In this document: positions 49,768 to 61,700 of the stretch, piece after piece
Layout: every line of letters begins with the position of its first letter
Numbering within the stretch: the stretch's first letter is position 1
Assembly: GCF_030936135.1 (NCBI RefSeq)
Contig: NC_082598.1
Span: 33,660,687 to 33,724,686 of the forward strand
Origin: Gavia stellata
Lineage: Eukaryota; Chordata; Aves; Gaviiformes; Gaviidae
DNA length: 64,000 bases
Direction of reading: 5' to 3'
Program-made: the position numbers and the translations under genes
Notes under the pieces: model-generated
The model's input: only the letters and a program-made list of their open reading frames with translations
Told to the model about the DNA's origin: nothing
Databases searched by the model: none

Positions 49768-52700
49768 CTGAAAATCAGGAAATAGTGTATATGTATTACA
49801 TGGACACATTTAGGGCCCAGTAATCCTCTTATATCTCTTTGCCTTTTTTTAAAAAAAAAAAGACATTAAGTTCAGAGCCCAACCCAGTTGGCACCCTTTA
49901 AAACTGCCTATTTGCATTTATGGAGTATGAGAAGTGCACAATTTATCACAAAACAATGCTGAATTCCAGCATCCTTCTGAGTTACAATTCCTTCTGAGTT
50001 ACAATTCCTTCTGAGTTACAATTCCTTCTGAGTTACAGAAGGATATAAAATTTCTTTCAGGAGTAGTACTTGTGCACCAACACAGGTGAAATTTTATCCC
50101 TAAAGAAAAAAAGTCCACTGTTTTATCTTAAATGCAAAACATCATAGTAATTTATGTGAGAACAAAGATGATTGCTGAACATCCTATCCTCATGCCGGAA
50201 AAGGATGTAGCATATAGGGAACTGTGCAGTGTATGGAGTTGGGTTTCATTTACCATCAGTTAAGCCTGGGGCATTGAGGTCAAGTGTTTATTACCTTTCC
50301 TAAGACCTCCAGCTCTTCTTCCAGCTGCTGAGTTTCTTCCTTCACTGCCATGAGATAATCAGTAATTGACTGTCGAGGATGCAGCCCCTTTTCAAAGCGG
50401 TTGTACATACCACTCCAGAACCTGGAATTGACAGGAAGACCAGGAATTTTCTCATTTGGTGAGGTGGCCTCAGAAGATTTCAATACACACCTTTTTTTCA
50501 GACCCATGTTGTCCTAAATGATCCATCCATGGATTAGTCATCATTAGAATGCATACACATATGTTCACTGAATATTTGGTAAGATTTATGGTTCATTTGC
50601 ATTGGCTGTGTCCTGAAGATGCAACTCTGTGCACATACACAGCTTGAACCAATTCTGATACACAATAGAAAGAAAGACGAATGTGCCTTTGACTTAGATC
50701 ACATGGCTGAGGGTGGTTCACTGAACGCAAACTTTTGCTGTATTTTTTTCTTGTTCTATACTATGGGCTTTAGAGCAATGGTACCTATAAAACAGCCAAG
50801 GTTGAAGACAGTTTTTCATAATCCTAGTTGTCAACCATTGTTTAACTTCCCGTGAAGTCAACTTTGACATTCTGTATGCTTGTTTTTGACTAGGGCTGGG
50901 GGTAGTGAGATGCAGCTAGTTAACAGGGTTTTTTCCCCTGTAAAGAAGAGTTAAAAATCAGGAGTAAAAAACAGTATGGCATCCTGTTCTCTTAAAATTT
51001 AACCTAACGTTTTAAACTGGCCTATGGAAATTGCATGAAGCATATACATTGGCAAGTTCTCTTCCTGTTCTATGGAATTATTTGACAAACCCTTAGTTAC
51101 AGCTGAGTTGATTTTTCATTTTCAGAAGGAAAGGACTCAAACTGTAAGTCCATAGCTTACTCTAGCACTCCTCCTGTCTTCTGTCTTCCTGGCAATACGT
51201 GGCCGCAGCCAAACGCTGAGTATGTAAGTAGTTCACCAGACAGGTTAAGTAACAGAGAGACCTGCCCTCAGCTGCAGCTGTCCAGCCAAGTAGCTGACAG
51301 ATATTTTAGGAGCACGTGTATGCTCCTTGGTGGTTTATTATTCCTACCCTAATAGTTACTATTTAAGTCACATTTCCCCTTAAGTTTTATTATCTGATAG
51401 CTCACGCGTGGAAATCTTTGTGGACCCAAGTAATTCCATTAAAATCAACAGGATTACTCATCCGATGGAGGATCTGCAGTATCAGTACTTCTTTTATAAA
51501 TCCCACTATCCTAAAGAATACAATTAATGACTATTTTTAAATTGTTTTAAAGTGGATGTGACCTGGAACAGTAGATGTGAAAGAATTCAGTTTCTGTCAT
51601 TTAGGATATTTATTGACTTTTTAACAGATGCTTTTACCTGCAATTGGAAAACAAACTGATCAGGATTACTTAAATTACAATTTTCATTAATTTTTAATCA
51701 AGTTCTCCTTCAGTTTGTTAAGATTAATGGCACAATTAATTACTCAAGTCAGAATGTCAATAACAACATTTCTAAAATCATGACATTTTGTTACATTCTG
51801 GAAAAAATATCAAGTAAGACTTACTGTGTATACTTGGAGGTATAACAACAATGTGGGGAAAGTCTGCTTTTTGTTTTACTAAACCCTTGTTATAGCAATG
51901 AAGCCATATGATTTCTTGAAAGTTCTTTTTTTATTTTTTATACCAATGGATCCAAATAATCACCACAAAATCTTGGAATGGAAGATGTTCAAGCAACTTT
52001 AAATTTAGAAACCACAGACAAGAACAGAACTGAAAGAGCCATTTCTCGGTGGAAGTAGTGAGTAACCGTGAAATCAGGACACACAACTATCAGTATAGCT
52101 TTAATCTTAAGCTTCTTTTCAGACTAATACTCTGTTGTGGAATGGTGCAGAGGTGTTGGCTGACTATGAGCACACAAGGAATGAACACATTGCCTCTGAG
52201 ACTGAATTCACTTTCTATAAGCTATCTTATGGAATGAGAAATGCTTTAAATACAAAGGCACTCTGTTCTGTACTAACACAACCTACAATTCTGAATAGCA
52301 AGTGATACTACCTACTTGTACAGGAAGTTGCATGGAGCCATCTGTGGGCGCAGGGTCCCTTCGGTTTGGCTGTGGTCTGATCTATACAAAGGATTCAGGT
52401 AGTCAGCACGATTTTTCCACAAGTGAGCCCACAATGAATAGGTTCGTTCTTGGATTCTGAAAAAAATATGTTAAAAAAAAATATTAAAGTCTCTAGTACA
52501 ATTCAGGCATAGCTAAAGCTTAGATAAGACATTCTAGTGGTTTGATTGTAAACAGATTGTGGCATTGAAGCTGCTCTGCATTTGAGCGGTGAAAGGTACC
52601 AAATGGCAGCAGCAAGCAGTAACTCCCACCTTTCTCTCATTGCTATTGCTGACACGATCCAGATGCATGAGAAAAGCAGTGGGTATCATGATGTGCCTGA

Positions 52701-55700
52701 GCAGCCAGGGCCCCAGGAAGCGGATACAAACATCAGCGCTGCCAGGAATGATATTATTGTCTCTGTTTGGGCCTGAGGGCAGGTAGATTAACACGTAATT
52801 GCTTTGGGGCCAAACAGCAGAAGGACAGTTCGCTGACTCAGTCCTAGGAAGGCCTACCGGACAAAAAGGCTGTTCATAAGAAAATATCTGAGAGGTCAGG
52901 ACTGAAGTGTTGGCTGGGATGCACATGAGATCCAAAGACAGGTTAAAACACAGAAGAGCAGTGACTCTTAAACTGAGAACTTAACTAGAGTTAGTATCAT
53001 CTTGTATTAAGGGCTACAGTGACAGGTTGTTAATGCTGCAATAAAGGTAGGGCCACATGGCTGGAGGGCTAATGCTCTTGTCCGTTTTCACTAATCCCTG
53101 TCACACATGCTGTGAATTACACTCCCAGCAGAGCCACATTGCAGAGGATCAACTTTTTTCAGTGTTAATCTGTATTGCCAGAAGGTGACAGCCAAGAAGT
53201 CTACACTGCACCTGATGAAAGCACATATACCTAGACTGGCAAATGTCTGACTCCTCAATACAATAACACCCACAGACCCCACACGTAAATACACTCCTAA
53301 AGAAAAGGCTTTCATACTTCAGCTCTCGTCTCTCCTTCTGGCTGTTACACAGGAAATTCCCAAACTGGCAAGAATAGATATGATGCTGTACGTGAATGAG
53401 GAATCTCTCATTGAATTCAAAGACACAAGGAAACTGTTCCATTAACTGCCAAACACACTCAATGAACTGGTCAATAACAGGGGATATCTCCTTCGGATCA
53501 CCATCTAAATTGCCATACCTGAAACAAGACAAGATACATTCAATTATAACCTGAAACCCTTTAGGAAAACTGAATGAACAGTAATGGAAACAACCCCCTC
53601 ACTTTTAGTGTACAAGTTATATCATAGGCATTCATTTCTAAAATCTCAACTACTAGTATATTTTTGCTCACAAAAATGATTCAAGATTCATGGAATAGAA
53701 TGAAGGCAGAATTTATCAAGCACAAACAAAAAAAAAAATTTGTGGGTGTCTTATTGTCTTACAGCTACTGACAGCCGGCTGCTGCATAGCCATGTTTTAA
53801 TGCTATTAATATAAAGTTATGCCACAGTAACACAAGTCATCGTAAGAGTGACTGCAATGACTTTAAAAAACCTGTCTTAGACCATCTCTTAATGACGGAT
53901 CATTTCCAAAACCAGAAAACTGAGCAGGAGAGGAACAGAATAACCTTAGCAGAAAACAGTTTAAAGCTGCCCTTTCTTGGTGACATTTTTAGAATGTTTA
54001 ACATGCTACTGTATATGTCAAGTGAACATAAAATTTTCTATCTATAAAAATGTTGGAACCACTTGCAATGGGGTACCTTGAAGAACAGAAGCCTGAAAAT
54101 ATAAAACACATCATAGAAGTAAAAAATATTTTATAAGTCTACATAATAGGAAGAAGCATTTTCAATCAATTATTCCACTTGTGTGTGTGCACATGCGCCA
54201 ACATAGTGGAATTCCATAAATGTCTAAAATGTAAACCTATAATTCTATTATTATTATGCATCACAGAGAATATAGCAGTATTATACTGCAAACCAAAGCT
54301 ATCAGTGGTGATTATATTTTGTAGTATCTTTCACTGCTGATAATAATAGACATTAGATGGTATCATATTAAATGTAGTAATTCCTACTGGAATTTCACAG
54401 GTGGTCTGGAGCTGCACAGTTTTCCTGAAAGTTTTGTTGTTTTTTTGAAACTAGAACATAAATTTGTGTTCAAATCAAGCAATATAATGTAATTAAACTC
54501 CAATATAAAAATTGCATTTTATGTTTTTACAGAAACTAAAAGGAAATATACAAGAAAGAAGGAAAATGTGGATATTTATCCACATGTAAATATATGAAGT
54601 CTTCAAACATTTTCATTACATTATAGCATTTACATAATGGATGTACAAAATCATTTGTCCAAATACATGACTTTCCGCTTTGCTTTATCTGACGTTTCTG
54701 AACAAATCCTACTGTTTTGATTAGAACAGAGTGTAATAGGAAGAGTGTATTTTACTTAATAGATAACTCGCCGACATGCCTAAGATTAAGTACTGTCCTG
54801 GAAGATGCAGACTTTGCTGAACAGGGACTTCTGTGGAAAGTCTTGGCAGTACTGAAAGATCTGCTGGAGTCCAAAGGGATTTTACAAGCCGCATACCTAC
54901 TACTTTTCTCTCACATGGATCTCTCAATGCTTGTAGCAACTGCAGGACCAGCACTCAGGATTCCCCATAGCAGTTTTGGAGTGCGTATATAAGAAAAGAC
55001 TGATATGAAAATATTTCCCTTTGATTTTTCCAGGCAGCTAAATTATATTGGAGGAGGAAAGGGTATGACTGTTTCCTGAGGGCATTCTGTTGATATGCTT
55101 TGAAAGGCAACAAGGAAGTAAAATTGGAACGGCAGCAGATACTGACTACATAAAACTATATAGAGAAAAACCTTAGCACCACCTTACCTGTGGTTAAATT
55201 TGTGACCAAAGGAAACCCAGTCTTTTTCAATTAACACCTAAAATGAGAATATTGCGTTCAGTGTTGTGGAGCAGAGCTGACACATGTTGAAGCAGGCAGA
55301 AGAGTGGTCTAAAGAAGCAGTACTGGAATCCTAGTTAATTCTTAGAATAAGCAGAAAAGTGACAAGCGAGAACGATGTAAGCAAGCACTATTAGAATCCC
55401 AGGTAATTTTTAGAATAAGCAGAAAAATAATGAGCGATGAGCACTGCTGCCAGCTCAAGAGAAAGTAGCACTCTTCATGGATGCAGCTAGGATGCTGGTA
55501 TTTCAGTACAACTTCAATTAGCTTGATTCATCATTTTCTAAAATAGAACCTAAAAATGTCTCAAACATCTTTTTAACATGTGACCAGTAACTTGATAAGC
55601 ATTCCTAGATGCTTTACCAGTGCTGATTTGCTTGGGAGAGGAATAGATTTTCCAATATAGCTGCTCATTGCAATATCTAATGTCTAGGGAGCACACACTT

Positions 55701-58700
55701 CTGACACTCAAAACTTCACTGATTCCTGAAAGTGAATACAAATTCTTGCTTGCACAAAAGCTCCTTGGGCTGCGAGAAAGTTTCTTGGTCAAGGTTAGGA
55801 AAAAAAAAATAAATGGGTGCCCAACAGATCCCCACCTTTGATAACATTTCATAAAGAAACTGGGAGACTTTAACTTGGACAGATAAAACCTTCCTTCCTA
55901 CTTAAAAAAAAAAAAAGGTATATTAAAGGAAAGTTTGTTTTCCATTAAACCCAAAGATATTAATCTTAAATGATGCCATAATATTTTATTTACTCTGTGA
56001 AAGAGAATCTGCTTACCATGAATCCCTTCATAGTTCTGTAATATGGATCCAATAGAAGGCTCGCTACAGAGCAAACCTGGGCTGTCCTATCCCAGCCATC
56101 AGAGCAGTGAACAAGCACACTCACACCTTCCTCAGCCACAGCCTAAGGATACAGAAAAAGTCAGAAATTTCACAAGCAGGGAGAAAGGCAATGGTAAGAG
56201 AGGAACAGTGAGAGCGCAATATAGAGAGTATTAATTTGGGAACCGGGAAACCTTGTTCATTTTTTATTTTGCCCCAGAGTTCTTGAATTATGTTGAGTGT
56301 TATTCCTCTCATTTGAAAAGGCTTAATCTCATCCCATCCCGTGCAATATGGTGGTTGCAGCATCACCTGTTTATGCTCCACTACAGGAGGATGTGTGACC
56401 TGTTTCAATTAAAATACATCAATCTGTGAGAGCGGACAACTACCTAGTGCAGATTCAGGTGCAGTTAATGCTCTAACTCACATATCAGCAACAGAACAGC
56501 CATACTTGCAATACGGCTCTTAATTTCTCATCTTGATAGTGGTGTCAATAACGGCAATGTCTGCTTCCCATGCCAGTGCTAGTATGGATATTATTACAGC
56601 ACACTGCATTGGCCACTGGTGACATACTTCTAAAGGTTTGTGGGGAAGCCTGTGGTAGGTGGTAAACTTCCATATCTAATAAGCAAGATGATTGTATCAG
56701 TATCTTTCTTTAATATAAATATCTGGGGAGAGAGGATCCCATTTTATACATAAACACACAAAGAAGAGATCATACTAAGTTTTGCAAAGTCTGATGTAGC
56801 ATTATTTTTGGAACTTGAGGGTTTTTTTTAAATTCTAAGGGTTTTGGCCTTTGTCATTCCTAAAGAGAACTAAATTTAGAAAGTAGAGAAATAAAATAGG
56901 TTAGGAAAGATACTGCTTAGAAAAACAAACATTTAAGTTTGGGCTTAATAGGGAATGAGGAATAATAATAAATTATCTAGGTTTATCTCAAGAGACAAGT
57001 AAATTCTACCAAAATAGAACCCCTATGGGCAGGAGACCAACAACTGAGAACTGGGAACCGTACAAATAAGAACAGGTCAAAATGCATGTCTGAGGAGGCG
57101 CAAGGCTAGCAAGCATACAGACAAAGGATGAATTTTTTTGGACAGTACTTTAAGACTAGCCACTGGGGAAAAGTTGGCAAGAGCTAACGTAAATGACCTG
57201 ATTTTTATAAGCTAATGAAAGCTCGTAGGGCTGGGAAAAATAATATCATGCATTTATCCCACAGCTGCTGTTCAGGTAAGAATCTACAGTCGCCTGCTGA
57301 GCAGGAAAAAAGCAAAGTAAGAGAAACAAGCAGTTACTGAGGAGGGAAACCCATGGAGTTTTATCCATATAGTCGTATGTAGCAGGTCATGTGAATAAAA
57401 TGGCCAATAAGAAATTGTAGTAGTAATCTCAAAAATAAGATTTTTACACAGTAAAAGGCAGAGCACAAGGAAGGGGGTAATACAATTTCAACTGCTGTTG
57501 GTAGATGACAAATATCTGCATTACTTTGGGTGGGATTAGGAGAAATAATTTCTTATCAAAGCCAACAACTGTTTTCTGAAACAATTCTCAAGTATGTAAG
57601 AGTAGAAGCTTCTAGAGAGTTTGGCCATGGTAACACACAGGAGTTGATTTAGGAGGTGAATTTAGTTGGTCGCTAAATAACTCGGAGGGAATAACACAGT
57701 AGCTGATATGATGGTTGAACTTGATGATCTTACAGGTTTTTTCCAACCTTAGTGATTCTGTGATTAATATTCCTATATTACAACTACCATGTGAAGAAGT
57801 AGTCCTCGAACAGAAACCTTCAACAAAGAAAATGTCCAGAAACCAGTGGAGGAGTCAGGGGGAACAGGGAAAGAAACAGTGATAATCACCACTGGGGAGT
57901 AAAGTAAGGACATTCAAATACCTGGCATAACAAGATACAGCCTAGTAGAGGCTTTAGTACATTTCAATTCTTCAGTGAAAAGAACACAAAATTTTTTTTA
58001 CCATATTAGCAAAATGTCCAAATGACAGCACCTAAGAATCGTCTCTCCTCATATATGAAGCATTGCAAGATGGGCTTTTTTCAGATGCAACATCACTGAA
58101 GATAACAGAAGGTACCCACAAGCAGAGAATTTGGTCCTCACTTTCTGTATCTGGTTAGTCCAAGTTTTGTTCTCATTTTACACACTTTACCTTTGCAATA
58201 AAAATGCCAGCATCCATAATGGCTTTGATATGCTTCAGCCAGCCAGAATTTTCTAGGCCCCACAGAAAGTCACTCATTGAAGGTGATTTCATCTCACAAA
58301 CTGCAAAATAAGCTACATCTTAAATGTACAGTAATTATAGTCCCTTAAGCTTTCACTGACCATTCAACCTAAGAGTTAAGTCTTCAGATGTCCCCCGCGT
58401 AAAACATTCAGCTTTTGAAAAGAATGGATAGTTCACAGTCAAGCTTTACCATTGGAAAAAAGCATAAATTTAAGAAACGGGGCTGGGTCAAATTTCACCC
58501 AATATGTTGATCTAAGTTAAAAAGAGAAGCTGTTACAAAGTCTCTTGCAAACAGTTTACCAAATACATCCTTCTGTGCAGCACAGATTTTCCAAAATTGT
58601 GTTGGGAGTGAAGTTTTCAAACCCCTGAGAGGGGATCGTGTATTTAATAATGAGGGCTCGGAAACAGAGAGCATATGATTTCTGCTGTTGGACAGGCATT

Positions 58701-61700
58701 CAGCCACCTGAATGGTGCCACAGGCTCCTATTCCCAGCCACCTTTGCTGATGAAGCTCTGTAAGAGCAGGCCCACCAAACCCAGCCTTCAGCATCACCAC
58801 AGATGATGGCGTTTGAGTTAAAGTGATTCACTCAACAGTTCTTCATCCCTGAATGAAACCTTATTAAAACTTCACTTGTAGTCAGAAAGTATTCTGGTGG
58901 TGAGGAAAAGTCGTAATTCATCAAAGACAACATTTTTCTGAAAACTTTCCAAGCTCTATACCATGTTTAAAGAAAAAAAAAAATCTCCCAGTTTTTACAA
59001 CATTAAGTTTCTATCCTGCTGTATCCAAGTGTCTATTTTTTAATATTACAGAGTTTGTGACATCAGAAGAAAAAAAGGGCAATCAGAATCTAATTCAGAT
59101 ACCTCAATCCAGCAGCAAACAAATACTCAGCAATATTTGGTGCAATATATTTTCAATAGTGAGATACTAAATTCACCCCATAAATAGACTACGCATTTAT
59201 TTTGATCCATGTAGAATTATACTGGTTTTTAAGGAAAAAGATATTAACTAATGAAACTCATTTAAGGAATACAGTGAAAAACGTCATGGTTTTTACTGAG
59301 TTAATGTGTGATCTGTGAATTAATAATGTCTTAGTAGGTCTCTTGTCCTCTGGAAATCTTCTAAAAAACTCAGTTAATTATGACCCTTATGACCAGTGGC
59401 ATAACTTTTGTTTCCTTCAATGAAATTGGAATTTAATTTTACAAGCCGAAGTCAGAGTTTATACCACATCTGAACATATCTGACTGGCTTAACTCCATTT
59501 AATTCAGATGCAAAATAGCCTAATGTGTCTATACAAAGTTTTGCAACCTTTGTACGTAAGCCCTCTTCCAGATGGTTATTTTAAAAGTCATTTTTGAAGG
59601 ATATTTATAAAAATGCATAGATAGCAGCGCTGAAAGCAAACAGCGTTTCACATGATTAATGCTCCTGTGCAGATGGAAGCATGACCAATTAGTAGCTGAA
59701 TTCTGGCTGAAGCTGCTGTCTCTGTTTACAAAAGCCCAAGGTAAGGCTGAAATAGTGTTTTGCTCATTCCCACTACCAAATTAGAGTCAATATTTACCGA
59801 CCACTTCACTGAGCAAAGTTCAGACTGTTCTAAAGGCATACACTGTACATTTCACATGATTTTGGCTACCGATCTGGACCTTAATACTGAGTTCAATTAC
59901 AAATTCAATTATGAGACTTATGCTAACGGGAAAAGGCGTTTCCATCTCAGCAGAAAAGGTACCAGAATCTTGGAGAAATAAGACCTGCTGCACCCGCTGT
60001 GTGGGCACAGGAAAATCAAGAGCCCCTGGGCAGAGCTCATAGCAATGCAGTAGTGCTCCCTTCCCCAGGAGGGGAAGAAGAAAGAGGACACATGGTGGAA
60101 ACTGCCTCTTCCACCAGCAAAAGTACCAGAGGGGGATGCTGGAGCAGTTCCCCCATTTCTGGCAGGACAGCCATAGGTAGAGGAAGGGGAAAATGCTGTG
60201 GGCCAAACCCTCAGGCTCTCTTTCTGGCTGATCTGTCACTGAAGTCCAAGGATCAGAGGGCTGCTCTTACATCAGCAGCTACTGCTCCTGGTATGAGGGG
60301 AGGAGAAGCTCATATTTGCTGTTTAAATACAGATAGGGAGCATGCGGGGTCATCATCTCAATGCACAACAAACGGGGGTCAAGTCTTGGTTGGCCACTGG
60401 ATGTATGGCAAAGCTCACCCCATCACAAATGCCAAAGAGCAGCCTCAGTCAGCCCTTGAATCTTTACTGAGAAAAGTCCTTGTGCAACATTTCCTTCTAA
60501 TATTAAAAATTATTTCAAGGAGGTTGTGCACAGGATCAAAATTATCACCAGGCTCTTCACAAACACCTCTCTTTAAATAAAAAAAAAAAAAATCAGTACT
60601 ATACCAAAGTAACATGAGGCAGCAGAGAGAGAAGTAGACAATTCTTTTTTCTGGAAGGAAATTCCAGCATGTTGAAATGCATTTTACTTCCAGAGTACAG
60701 TCAAATCCCAACAATTTTTGCATATTCTAAAAAAAATTCTCATTACTCTACAAATTTAATCATTTTATAATGCTGATAATATATTTTGCAAAAAAATTAA
60801 CATTATACAAAAATAAATACATGTTAAAGATAAATAAAATTGCTAGAATTAAAGTCAGTAAAATCACAAAACTGAAACCAAATTTTTTATCCTGTTCAAA
60901 TAAATTATTGACATTATTATAAGTATAAATTGATTTCTTCAGCTTTTCCCTAAAGAAACATCTTTGAAATTAACACATTCCTAATATAAGTGCATTTTCC
61001 AATGGAAAACCGAATAATAAATTTTTGTTCAAATTTCCTCTGCATTGGAAGTTATTTAAAATTGTATACTGAAAATAATCTGCAGTCTCTCATGTGAAAA
61101 AGATCCTCCAACATTCACTGCTGCTTAATTCCATAAGTTGAATAAAATTGCCCTTGCACTCCTGCAACTCATCAGACCCTTTATGTCTTGATGTCCTCTC
61201 TTCCATGCTGCACACTTCCAAGCAACAGTACAGCACACATTAAAATAAAATCAGTTTTCATCAGCCTTATTAATCTTTTCAAAGGTTTTTATGTACCTTA
61301 TAACGTTTCACAACAGATCACGAGCAGCAGACATATTTTGTAATGTTTGTAGTGCAATGTGACATTTTACCTTAGAGATTCACCTAGGTATGTTTAAGTA
61401 CTCCTTGATAAAAATTTAAAGCCATATTAAATGTATGTTATCATTGTCCTTGACAGCCTTTTTGGTTCTGGTTCCCTTTGTATGTGCAAGTCAGGTAATA
61501 AATACCCTTTTAAAGGCCACCAGAGAAACAGATGAAAGGACACCGATACAAATGGAAAAAGAGAAAAACTACGCAGCACCTTACATGAGAAAAGCCCTGC
61601 TTGTATGCTGGAAGTCATAAGACTAAAAAAAAAAAAAAAAAAAAGTACTTGAAAGCCTCAAGTGCTTGAAATCGCAGATTTAACTTCTCTAATTTCTAAT

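Noticed and set aside
50422-50507. Upstream in-frame extension of MTMR7 exon 13 beginning with an ATG at 50507
   Set aside because: The AG at 50422 fits the family exon boundary and the split lysine codon; the extension is open intron.
52534-52935. 133-codon minus-strand frame and antisense partners in an MTMR7 intron
   Set aside because: Not in a conserved MTMR7 exon position, does not splice in frame, and I recognise no domain; kept only as a note on that intron.
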